Of a stretch of DNA of 14,076 nucleotides, positions 1 through 6,329 are shown one piece after another (the first letter of the stretch is position 1; the number at the start of each line of letters is the position of its first letter). Origin of the DNA: an uncultured Lachnospiraceae bacterium (GTDB lineage Bacteria > Bacillota_A > Clostridia > Lachnospirales > Lachnospiraceae); contig CAMWWF010000034.1 in the NCBI GenBank assembly GCA_947177885.1, positions 1-14,076 of the forward strand, read 5' to 3'. Made by a program: the position numbers and the translations under genes. Under the pieces are notes generated by a model. That model had not been told where the DNA came from. It ran no database searches and saw only the letters and a list, made by a program, of their open reading frames with translations.

Positions 1-679
1 TGGCATTATATTGAAAGTGGCCGGCGGAATCGTTGTATTTTCGGCGGGGATCGCGGGGGGAGTACCGGCATGCAGGATGTATGATAAAGCGATGGCTTCC
101 GGGGAAGCGGCGGTTTCTGCTCCTCTGGGAACGGAGGCGCCTGCAGGGAATATGAATGAAGGCGGAGTGGGAGATGACCTGATGCTGCGTGTGCGCGATG
201 GAGATCTGGAATGGTATGACGGAGTGCGCTGGAATCATGCGGGAACAGTGGAGGAACTGGTGGCAGCCGACCCGATTGCGCAGCCCTCGGAAGAATGGCA
301 GGCGCTGGCGGCCCGACTTGCAGAGACCCGTGCCGGGGAACAGGCGGCGGAGCTGGCGGCACTGAGCAGGGACGGCGGCAGCCTTTCGGTGGATGAGGTC
401 ACGGCGGCGCGGCCCCAGACTTCCACACCTGCAGTGACCCGTCCCACCACACCCGGGGCGACACAGCCGGCAGCTTCCGCTCCCGGCAATCAGGATAATA
501 GCAGCAACGATGATGATGATGATGATGATCGTGACGAGGGATCCGCACCTGCACCGGAGCCCGAGCCCGCACCGGAACCGGAACCTGCACCGGAGCCCGA
601 GCCCGCACCGGAACCGGAACCTGCACCGGACGATACCGGCGACGGTGAGAATATAGAGTGGAGCGGTGACTACGAGTAA
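1..679 (+). CDS. membrane-anchored protein with acidic APEPEP-repeat tail (5' partial)
   Basis: The reading frame is open to the left window edge, so the true start is probably outside; a TTG at 11 is the first possible start inside. The visible protein opens with one hydrophobic stretch (about residues 3-20 counted from that TTG), consistent with an N-terminal membrane anchor or signal. A middle part of about 100 residues follows, rich in Ala, Glu and Trp (WYDGVRW, then EEWQALAARLAE), then a Thr/Pro/Ala linker, a run of seven Asp, and a C-terminal tail of Pro-Glu repeats (APEPEP) ending in an acidic segment. The layout suggests a surface-exposed protein whose low-complexity tail acts as a spacer. 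I do not recognise a family. It ends 199 bases before the glycosyltransferase gene, with no clear terminator between. Confidence 0.6.
   Translation, partial: GIILKVAGGIVVFSAGIAGGVPACRMYDKAMASGEAAVSAPLGTEAPAGNMNEGGVGDDLMLRVRDGDLEWYDGVRWNHAGTVEELVAADPIAQPSEEWQALAARLAETRAGEQAAELAALSRDGGSLSVDEVTAARPQTSTPAVTRPTTPGATQPAASAPGNQDNSSNDDDDDDDRDEGSAPAPEPEPAPEPEPAPEPEPAPEPEPAPDDTGDGENIEWSGDYE
551..630 (+). repeat. in-frame tandem repeat, 36 bp x 2.2 (18 bp x 4)
   Basis: Two identical 36-bp units lie at 551-586 and 587-622, with a partial third at 623-630. Each unit consists of two 18-bp halves that encode the same six residues (APEPEP) with different synonymous codons (GAGCCC versus GAACCG/GAACCT). The repeat is in frame with the surrounding gene and is preceded by a GAT-rich run (about 509-530) encoding polyaspartate. 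Confidence 0.9.
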
Positions 680-790
680 CGGGCTGCCATGTGATTCCGA
701 TGTAATGTGTGGTCGGGGAGCGGCTTGCCTGTTGGCCGGGTGCCGGTACAAATGTTTATGGATCAGCGGCTATACGGATCCGGGAAAGTG

Positions 791-799
791 TGATATAAT
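791..799 (+). promoter_or_regulatory. extended -10 promoter of the glycosyltransferase gene
   Basis: A perfect extended -10 (TG-A-TATAAT) lies 80 bases before the chosen ATG at 879. No convincing -35 is present at the expected distance, which extended -10 promoters can tolerate. It implies the glycosyltransferase is transcribed separately from the upstream repeat protein, with a start near 806. Confidence 0.55.
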
Positions 800-878
800 A
801 CGGTTTGTTTATGGAAATTTATATAGGAAAAGCTTAAGGTCAGGCGGAAGGACGGTACGGAAAGGGTATGGCGGTGCA

Positions 879-2366
879 ATGAACGGTAAACCAGACGGGA
901 AAGAGAATAATATATGGTATCAACACGTTAAAGGGAGTCAGATCGCGGCCGCGATCCCCTATATTTTAGCGGGGATTGTCTGTCTCTGTATCTCCGTACC
1001 GATCCGGAGTAAGAGTCTGTATTACGACGAGGGATATTCCATTGATCTGGCAAGAAAAACGGTCGGCGGCCTGGTGCGGGGAACTGCGGCGGATGTCCAT
1101 CCGCCGCTTTACTATTTGCTTTTGAAGCTGTTTTCCCTCATAGGCGGAGAGAGTATTGTCAAATATAGGCTGATCACGGCCTGCGGCGCATATTTCAATC
1201 TGTTCTGGCTTGGCGCGACCCGGATCAGAAAGCGTTGGAACCCCAGGGTGGCGACCTTTTATATTTTGTGGTTTGGCGCTGCTTACAGTACGATCATACG
1301 ATCCGTCTCCATTCGGATGTATTCCTGGGGAGCGTTCTTCGTGACGGCTGCGGCATTAGGGCTGCTGGCATGGTATGAGGAGGGCGGGAAGCGTCGCTTT
1401 ATCTCTGCGGTGCTGTTTACACTGGCGGCTATGTACACGCACTATTATGCCGCGCTTGCCGTGTTTGTAGCCTGGGGAATTCTGTTTTCGGCGGTTTTGA
1501 TCACAGATCGGAGACGCGTGGGAAAGGTACTTCTGGGAGGACTGCTTGCGACGGTCGGATACCTGCCGTGGATGAGCGTTGTGGTCACGCAGACACAACA
1601 GGTGGCGGATGGTTACTGGATCGAAGCGTTGGATTGGGAAGAATGGATCATGGCACCTGCCGAGGTCATGGAATCTTCTCTGACAGGGATAGGGCTGGTT
1701 TTTTGCGTGGTGGCTGCGGCACTGGTATTGACGGCCGTCATCAGGAGAAAGTGGGATGCACTGATTTGTTTTGCCGTATTCGCGGGGACGATGGTCGGGG
1801 CGGCCCTGATTTCCGTGTGGATCGTTCCCATCTGGAATGCCCGGTATCTGTATGTGGTATGGGGAATGTTGTCCCTTTCCACGGCCATCATGGCGGGGGA
1901 ATATATGGGAAGGAGTTCCTGTGTCTTTCAGGTTCTTCTTTTGCTGCTGCTGAGTGTGGAGCTGTTTTTTTCTGTGGAGACCATCCGACAGAGCGAAATG
2001 ATGACGAGCACGGCGGAACAGCTGGTGGAATTTCTGGATGAGAACGTGGAGGAAGGAGCCTGTATTTTCCTGGATGATCCGGAGGAGTCAAAGAAGATTT
2101 ATGGGGTATACATGCCGCAGGTGGAATTTGTCATGGTGAAGGACCTGGCGGGAGAGGACGGCGGTGAATTATTGCGGACAGTTCTGGAACAGGGGCAGGA
2201 GCGGCAGATGTGGTATATCATCAATTATGTCCAGATACAGCTGGGGACGGATGGAATGCGGGAAATGCTGGAACGAAACGGGTATGAGATGGAGTACGCA
2301 ATATCCTGTACGATCGAAGAGAGACAGCTGGAGATCTACAGGATCGGAAGCAGAGATCACCAATAG
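879..2366 (+). CDS. GT-C fold membrane glycosyltransferase (family 39 / PMT_2-like)
   Basis: A 495-residue polytopic membrane protein. After a short cytoplasmic N-terminus and a first membrane span (about 21-41) comes the GT-C signature: an acidic Asp-Glu pair (D50, E51 in YYDEGY) at the start of the first outer loop, then DVHPPLYYLLLK at about 72-83. Many further hydrophobic spans follow, with an NARYLYVVWG segment resembling the RYL motif of this family, and a soluble C-terminal domain of about 100 residues. Such enzymes transfer a sugar from a polyprenyl-phosphate donor on the outer face of the membrane, to lipid, polymer or protein; the substrate cannot be told from sequence. An upstream in-frame ATG at 666 would overlap the previous gene; 879 is preferred because it lies downstream of the extended -10 at 791-799, has AAAGGG/GGCGG upstream, and is followed directly by family-like sequence. 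The next gene starts 69 bases downstream, suggesting an operon. Confidence 0.8.
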   Translation: MNGKPDGKENNIWYQHVKGSQIAAAIPYILAGIVCLCISVPIRSKSLYYDEGYSIDLARKTVGGLVRGTAADVHPPLYYLLLKLFSLIGGESIVKYRLITACGAYFNLFWLGATRIRKRWNPRVATFYILWFGAAYSTIIRSVSIRMYSWGAFFVTAAALGLLAWYEEGGKRRFISAVLFTLAAMYTHYYAALAVFVAWGILFSAVLITDRRRVGKVLLGGLLATVGYLPWMSVVVTQTQQVADGYWIEALDWEEWIMAPAEVMESSLTGIGLVFCVVAAALVLTAVIRRKWDALICFAVFAGTMVGAALISVWIVPIWNARYLYVVWGMLSLSTAIMAGEYMGRSSCVFQVLLLLLLSVELFFSVETIRQSEMMTSTAEQLVEFLDENVEEGACIFLDDPEESKKIYGVYMPQVEFVMVKDLAGEDGGELLRTVLEQGQERQMWYIINYVQIQLGTDGMREMLERNGYEMEYAISCTIEERQLEIYRIGSRDHQ

Positions 2367-2435
2367 CGGGGAGAACTCTGTGCAATGCGCGAAAACAGTT
2401 TATGAGCACAGGACGGCGCGGAAAGGGAGATTGCC

Positions 2436-3098
2436 ATGAAGACGGAGAGGGGAAAGCATATAAAGAAAATACTGGGAATATCTTTGATTTCTCTGGCAGT
2501 GGGAATTCTGGGCGCCTGGGGTGTCTACCGGATTCTGCCAAGGTATCTGTGTTATATAGTTTACGATGTCAGCGCCAGTGACGCGCCGGAACATGGGGAC
2601 AGAGAGATAGCGCCGGGTACCCGGTTCGACGAATTTTTCGTGCCGCGAAATGCTTATATGAAAAGTATCGAGATCAATCTGAATGCGGCGGCGAAAGGAG
2701 AGAAGGAGGGTATGAACGGCAGGGCTGTGACAGGTATTCTGCGGGATGAGAGCGGGAAGATATTATCGGAAAAAACTTACACGGTCAGAGAGGATGATAC
2801 CAGAGAGCAGTTTTATTGTGAGTTTGCATTTGAAACATGGGTGCGGACGGACAGACAGTATCAGCTGACCCTGTGTTTTCCCGACCGGGAGGGGATTGTT
2901 GTCACATTTGATCAGGAGGGCGGATGTGATGAGCACAGAGCTCTGTGGGAGAATGGAGCCGAGACGGCGGACGCCCTGTACATGAGGTTTGTATATGGAA
3001 CATACAGCAAAAAGCTGCTGCTGCTGTGGTTTCTGGCTTTCTTTGTGAGCGCATACCGGATTACGGAATGTGTCGCGGCCGGGATCAGATCCTATTGA
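2436..3098 (+). CDS. bitopic membrane protein of unknown function
   Basis: A 220-residue protein with a membrane span at about residues 10-33 and another near the C-terminus (about 194-214, starting KKLLLLWFLAFF). Between them lies an exported domain of about 160 residues with alternating hydrophobic and polar stretches typical of beta-sandwich folds (for example FDEFFVPRNAYMKSIEINL). The start has a good ribosome binding site (GGGAGA, 5 bases before the ATG). It follows the GT-C glycosyltransferase closely on the same strand and may act with it, perhaps as a partner of the extracytoplasmic reaction; this rests only on neighbourhood. I do not recognise the family. No further gene lies between it and the cobalamin riboswitch. 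Confidence 0.65.
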   Translation: MKTERGKHIKKILGISLISLAVGILGAWGVYRILPRYLCYIVYDVSASDAPEHGDREIAPGTRFDEFFVPRNAYMKSIEINLNAAAKGEKEGMNGRAVTGILRDESGKILSEKTYTVREDDTREQFYCEFAFETWVRTDRQYQLTLCFPDREGIVVTFDQEGGCDEHRALWENGAETADALYMRFVYGTYSKKLLLLWFLAFFVSAYRITECVAAGIRSY

Positions 3099-3109
3099 CG
3101 GAATTGCCG

Positions 3110-3300
3110 GGAGATAGTATGATAGGAAACGGATTGTCCGGGGAAACAGGTGCAAATCCTGTACGAGCCCGTCGCCGTAAGGCACATGAGAAATGCCGCT
3201 GACCTGACCTGAAGCCACAATTCAGGGAAAAGCCATTGGAGGAAATCTGAGAAGGCCGGTTCGTGGAGTGCCAAGTCGAAATATCCGGACTGTCCGTCCC
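3110..3300 (+). ncRNA. cobalamin (vitamin B12) riboswitch aptamer
   Basis: The stretch has the ordered landmarks of the cobalamin riboswitch: GGGGAAACAGGTGCAAATCC at 3140-3159 with its small hairpin (ACAGG 3146-3150 with CCTGT 3158-3162), then GAGCCCGTCGCCGTAA, a GGCA...TGCC hairpin (3181-3197), CTGAAGCCAC (GCCAC at 3214-3218) pairing with GTGG at 3263-3266, and a B12-box-like segment near 3273-3290. The box departs somewhat from the usual consensus. The aptamer is followed by a hairpin with a T-run just before the ribosome binding site of the DUF4430 lipoprotein gene, so adenosylcobalamin is expected to switch off the two genes downstream. Outer boundaries are estimates. Confidence 0.85.
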
Positions 3301-3310
3301 CGCTGGCTCT

Positions 3311-3332
3311 GACCGCGAGCGCCGGTCTTTTT
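3311..3332 (+). terminator. likely riboswitch expression-platform terminator
   Basis: GACCG (3311-3315) can pair with CGGTC (3323-3327) across a 7-base loop, followed directly by TTTTT (3328-3332), 30 bases before the lipoprotein start. The stem is short, but its position right after the B12 box fits a ligand-controlled attenuator. Confidence 0.55.
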
Positions 3333-3361
3333 GGGGAAATAACGTCAAAGGAGAAAGAAAT

Positions 3362-3853
3362 ATGCAAAAGAAATGTAGCAGGAAGTTCTCGTCGTTCATC
3401 CTTTGTATGGTGCTTATTGTGGCTATGGCACTGCTTACTACCGGATGTAATGGCAGCACAGGCAACGGAGACAGTGGAAATTCCTCCACAGCGGCAGGAG
3501 ATGCAGGCAGCGCGGGCGCTCAGACGGACGGCAGCGGCCAGGCGGAGCTTACGCAGCTGGGAGAGGGCAGTACTGTTTTTCTGTTTTCCGTAGTGGATCA
3601 GGAGGGCGGTGAGACACTCTTTGAGATCCATACGGACAGGGAAACGGTGGGAGACGCCCTGGAAGAACTGGAACTGATCGCCGGGGAGGAAAGTGAATAC
3701 GGACTATATGTAAAGACAGTCAACGGAATAACGGCTGATTATGACAAGGACGGTGTGTACTGGGCTTTTTATGTCAACGACGAATACGCGCCTACCGGTG
3801 TCAGCGACACAGCGATCACAGAGGGAGACCGTTACTCCTTTAAAGTGGAGTAA
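3362..3853 (+). CDS. DUF4430 (transcobalamin C-domain-like) lipoprotein, probable B12-binding
   Basis: A 163-residue predicted lipoprotein. A basic N-terminus and hydrophobic core lead to a lipobox LTTGC with the lipidated Cys at 29. A Gly/Ser/Asn-rich linker of about 35 residues follows, then a C-terminal domain (about 70-163) with the features of DUF4430: a threonine/valine strand, TVGDALEEL, a YVKTVNGI strand, the YWAFYVNDEYAP segment and a closing GDRYSFKVE. This domain corresponds to the C-terminal domain of animal transcobalamin and intrinsic factor. The start at 3362 has AAAGGAG 8 bases upstream and gives a proper signal peptide, unlike the longer frame from 3263, which runs into the riboswitch. 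Control by a cobalamin riboswitch and the ECF S-component 128 bases downstream point to surface capture of B12 or a corrinoid; ligand binding itself is inferred. Confidence 0.85.
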   Translation: MQKKCSRKFSSFILCMVLIVAMALLTTGCNGSTGNGDSGNSSTAAGDAGSAGAQTDGSGQAELTQLGEGSTVFLFSVVDQEGGETLFEIHTDRETVGDALEELELIAGEESEYGLYVKTVNGITADYDKDGVYWAFYVNDEYAPTGVSDTAITEGDRYSFKVE

Positions 3854-3981
3854 CAGGGGCTGTCTCGCGGAGAGATTCCAGGTCTCACACTGAGAGATGA
3901 CCGAAAACAGGGCATTTCTCATCCGGATCTGGAGGCTGGCGCGGAAAGGATTGTGCCGCCAAAGGCATAATGGGGGTAGAT

Positions 3982-4503
3982 ATGAAGCTCACGATCAGAG
4001 AGATCGCCGTATTCGGAATGCTGGGAGCTGTCATGTACGCTTCCAAGCTCGTAATGGAGTTATTTCCCAATGTCCATCTGCTTGGCGTCTTTACGGTGGC
4101 GTTTACCGTTGTCTACAGAAAGAAGGCATTGTATCCGATATACACATATGTCATTTTGAACGGTATATTCTGTGGGTTTGCCACATGGTGGATTCCCTAT
4201 CTGTATCTGTGGACGGTTTTATGGGGGGCGGTCATGCTCCTGCCGAAGAAGATTCCTGAGAAAGCGCGCCCTGTTGTATATATGTCGGTGTGCGCGGCCC
4301 ATGGCTTTCTGTTCGGAACCCTGTATGCACCTGCGCAGGCATTGCTGTATGGACTGAGTTTTAAAGGGATGATCACCTGGATCGTCGCGGGGTGGCCGTA
4401 TGACTGTATCCATGGCATCAGCAACTTTTTCTGCGGGATACTGATCGTGCCGGTCATTTCGGTGCTGCGGCTTGCGGAAAGAAGCATGGGAAAAGAATAC
4501 TGA
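3982..4503 (+). CDS. ECF transporter S-component, probable vitamin B12 (cobalamin) specificity
   Basis: A 173-residue integral membrane protein with about six hydrophobic segments, starting MKLTIREIAVFGMLGA and continuing with YASKLVMELFPNVHLLGVF, TVVYRKKALYPIY, WWIPYLYLWTVLWG, a YAPAQALLYGL segment and PYDCIHGISNFFCG. This is the look of a substrate-binding (S) subunit of an energy-coupling factor transporter. No ATPase or T subunit lies nearby, so it should use the shared group II ECF module encoded elsewhere. It follows the cobalamin riboswitch and the DUF4430 lipoprotein on the same strand, which makes B12 or a precursor the likely substrate, as known for CbrT-type S-components. The ATG at 3982 has GGGGG 5 bases upstream; an in-frame ATG at 3970 would add four residues and cannot be excluded. 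Confidence 0.82.
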   Translation: MKLTIREIAVFGMLGAVMYASKLVMELFPNVHLLGVFTVAFTVVYRKKALYPIYTYVILNGIFCGFATWWIPYLYLWTVLWGAVMLLPKKIPEKARPVVYMSVCAAHGFLFGTLYAPAQALLYGLSFKGMITWIVAGWPYDCIHGISNFFCGILIVPVISVLRLAERSMGKEY

Positions 4504-4522
4504 AGATCTGTATGTCATGTTA

Positions 4523-4569
4523 CATGGGGCTGTCGCGTTGAGAAAAGAACCTGGCGCGGAAGCCCCATG
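4523..4569. terminator. inverted repeat between convergent genes, possible terminator
   Basis: CATGGGGCT (4523-4531) pairs perfectly with AGCCCCATG (4561-4569), and CGCG pairs with CGCG just inside, across a GT/GA mismatch. The element lies between the end of the S-component gene (4503) and the end of the convergent DUF4317 gene (4610), the expected place for a shared terminator. There is no strong T-run on either side, so the role is uncertain. Its GGGGCTGTC opening recurs elsewhere in the window. Confidence 0.45.
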
Positions 4570-4609
4570 ATCTGTGTTCACGGAAATTGGGCCGGAGGAT
4601 ACGACTGGC

Positions 4610-5758
4610 TTAACCGTCCTCCTCTTCGGATCCGGGAACGGCCCGCACATTGATGCCGTTGACCACCACATTTCCGTCCAGTGCGATGACCAGGCAGTCG
4701 CGGCCATTGATATTGCGCGTCTCGATCAGGTCGGTGCGGTCAGGGCTTACTTTGACCACCACATCAGGGGTTTTGATCTCAAAGGTTCGGGCGTTCATGA
4801 CATTGCCCGCCAGGAGAGAGGTCTGTTCCCCGGCAGTTTCATCGTATCGGCGGTCGAATTCTTCCAGTTTGTCATTGGCGACGCCGCTGCTGGCAAGGAT
4901 TGTTTTGACTTCGTTTTTGTCCAGCATCAGCGGCGCGGGCTCTTCCTTGTGCTCTTCCACCATCTCGTTGAGGGTGTCGTGAATATTTTTCACAATCTCA
5001 ATATCACAGGTCTCTCCCAGGGTTTCCTCGATCAATACCTGAAAGGTCTCCTTCTGGCTGCCTGCGGTCAGCGGCAGGGGGCAGCCAAGCAGCTGTTCTG
5101 CCAGGCCGTCCTTCAGATCTTCCGCGTCCTTGCTGTAATACAGTGTGCTGTGAATATCGGAGGATCTGTCGTTAAAAGCGGGGAACAGAAAGCCTGTCTC
5201 GGGAAGACTCACCACCCAGTCCCGGATTCTGTTCTGGAAGGTGTTTTCCACCGCGTTATAGCTGAGTCCCGGCTTGGAAAGTTCCACGGGACAGATGCAG
5301 GAGAGAATATATTCATATACTTCGTCAGAGGCATCCTCCATCTCCATCCCGTCGGAAGCCTTTCCGGGGACATCATAGGCGTCATGTACCACCAGGATCA
5401 GATAGTTTCCCACATATTCATAGGCCGAGATGATCTTGTCATAAAATTCCTCCAAAAGAGCGTCGTCTTTCAGCTTGCTGTCCCGGAGGCGCAGCAGAAA
5501 TTCCTGTGTGCCGCCCTCCTCCTCGCTTGCCAGAGGAAACTCCAATGTCAGCAGATTTTTGCCCGGAGTGCCAGAGAGCGTCTTTCGCAGGATCTCGAAG
5601 TATTTAAACATTTCCTCCTCAGGCAGCGCCAGAAAGGCCTGCTTGAATTCGGTCTTCTTATTTTTCTCGCCATCCACATAGCAGCCGCAGATCCTGGTGA
5701 TGGAGCAGTTCCGCTGGGTGAGTAATTTCTTGATCTCTGATATTTCCTGTTTTATCAT
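4610..5758 (-). CDS. DUF4317 family protein
   Basis: A 382-residue cytoplasmic protein with no signal peptide or membrane span. The N-terminus (EISEIKKLL, then CSITRICGCYVDGEKNKK) is characteristic of the DUF4317 family, common in Lachnospiraceae and relatives and of unknown function. The C-terminus carries a strand-rich segment ending in a hydrophobic, Asn/Val-rich stretch (DGNVVVNGINVRAVPG) and an acidic tail. The frame extends upstream to 5836, but the ATG at 5758 gives the family-like N-terminus; AGAAAGG lies about 12 bases before it, slightly far. It is the only minus-strand gene here, convergent with the B12 cassette. Its upstream side is a long non-coding region with two strong hairpins that may form its leader. 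A long open frame on the opposite strand (about 4574-5725) is a shadow of this gene. Confidence 0.8.
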   Translation of the reverse strand: MIKQEISEIKKLLTQRNCSITRICGCYVDGEKNKKTEFKQAFLALPEEEMFKYFEILRKTLSGTPGKNLLTLEFPLASEEEGGTQEFLLRLRDSKLKDDALLEEFYDKIISAYEYVGNYLILVVHDAYDVPGKASDGMEMEDASDEVYEYILSCICPVELSKPGLSYNAVENTFQNRIRDWVVSLPETGFLFPAFNDRSSDIHSTLYYSKDAEDLKDGLAEQLLGCPLPLTAGSQKETFQVLIEETLGETCDIEIVKNIHDTLNEMVEEHKEEPAPLMLDKNEVKTILASSGVANDKLEEFDRRYDETAGEQTSLLAGNVMNARTFEIKTPDVVVKVSPDRTDLIETRNINGRDCLVIALDGNVVVNGINVRAVPGSEEEDG

Positions 5759-5827
5759 GTGATATTTGTACCTTTCTGTTTGACTTTTTACTGTAAAGGT
5801 TCCTATGCCATTCCTGCACCGCGAAGT

Positions 5828-5894
5828 CAAAACCATATTGCTTTATGGTTTTGCGAGACAGCTGTGCGCCAACCTGCATGTTCTATGCAGGTTG
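5828..5894. repeat. two consecutive perfect 10-bp hairpins upstream of the DUF4317 gene
   Basis: CAAAACCATA (5828-5837) pairs with TATGGTTTTG (5844-5853) across a 6-base loop, and CAACCTGCAT (5870-5879) pairs with ATGCAGGTTG (5885-5894) across a 5-base loop. Neither is followed by a T-run on the + strand. On the - strand they would lie in the 5' leader of the DUF4317 mRNA or over its promoter. No reading frame here looks real. Confidence 0.6.
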
Positions 5895-6057
5895 TGTGCA
5901 TCAACTAAACTCCCAGGCAGTTCTTTATTGCCTTGCTTTCTGTTTATGGTGGTGCATCGGAATGCATTCTCTTTGCGTTTCGCATGCATCTGCTGCCGCG
6001 AACGGAGTGAACAGTAATATTAAGTATAAACCAATTTTGAAAAGTGGGCAAGCACTC
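5895..6057. other. non-coding stretch, short palindromes only
   Basis: This is the middle of the 571-base gap between DUF4317 and the TPR lipoprotein. I see no convincing gene on either strand. It holds the 10-bp palindrome GAATGCATTC (5960-5969), a weak TGCAT/ATGCA hairpin (5953-5966), three copies of TGCATC (about 5897, 5953 and 5985) and a GCGTTTCGC mini-hairpin. It may contain the promoter of the minus-strand DUF4317 gene, but I could not place one with confidence. Confidence 0.4.
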
Positions 6058-6086
6058 TTGTGAAGGACAATTTCTTGTGTTACTAT
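6058..6086 (+). promoter_or_regulatory. strong sigma-A promoter of candidate ncRNA
   Basis: TTGTGA at 6058-6063, exactly 17 bases, then TACTAT at 6081-6086 with an extended TG at 6078-6079. Transcription would start near 6092, about 240 bases before the next coding start, so the transcript is either a stand-alone RNA or a long leader. Confidence 0.65.
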
Positions 6087-6091
6087 TAAAA

Positions 6092-6288
6092 GCGTGGACA
6101 CGTTCCGCCGCGGGAAAGCTGCTGCAGGAAGAAGTGTCCGTTCTGCAGGAGTGAGATCGCCATTGATGCGACCAGTTGTCCCCATTTCACTTCGCAGTTG
6201 GACGACAGGCGGGATCGGAGGGATCGGACAGCAGGGCATTCCGACGAACGGCATTTGCCGGGAAAGGGGTTTTGTGAGCGCGTTTTTT
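6092..6288 (+). ncRNA. candidate structured non-coding RNA (6S-like rod)
   Basis: Between the promoter at 6058-6086 and a T6 run at 6283-6288, about 197 nt can fold by hand into one long irregular rod. The ends pair (GCGU 6092-6095 with GCGC 6278-6281; ACA 6098-6100 with UGU 6273-6275), then CGUUC 6101-6105 with GAACG 6246-6250, CUGC 6119-6122 with GCAG 6231-6234, and UGUCCG 6135-6140 with CGGACA 6225-6230. The apical arm has GAUC 6155-6158 with GAUC 6213-6216, GCC 6159-6161 with GGC 6208-6210, and GUUGUCC 6175-6181 with GGACGAC 6200-6206. The apical loop is centred near 6190, the exact midpoint. Own promoter, end pairing, large internal loops and length fit 6S RNA (SsrS), but I cannot confirm the family from memory; another clostridial structured RNA or a long mRNA leader are alternatives. 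No ribosome-bound frame here is convincing. Confidence 0.45.
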
Positions 6289-6329
6289 GTTGATGGTGAA
6301 GAACCGGTCATAGGAAGGTATGGTTATCA

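Noticed and set aside
1568..2041. 157-codon + strand frame inside the glycosyltransferase gene
   Set aside because: Alternative-frame shadow; the glycosyltransferase frame has continuous membrane spans and motifs across this stretch.
4574..5725. 383-codon open frame on the + strand opposite DUF4317
   Set aside because: It mirrors the DUF4317 gene, has no good ribosome binding site, and its translation looks like antisense of a real protein. The minus-strand frame has family-like sequence.
5925..6311. 128-codon frame on the - strand across the candidate RNA
   Set aside because: It covers a structured non-coding region in antisense, with odd composition and no recognisable domain.
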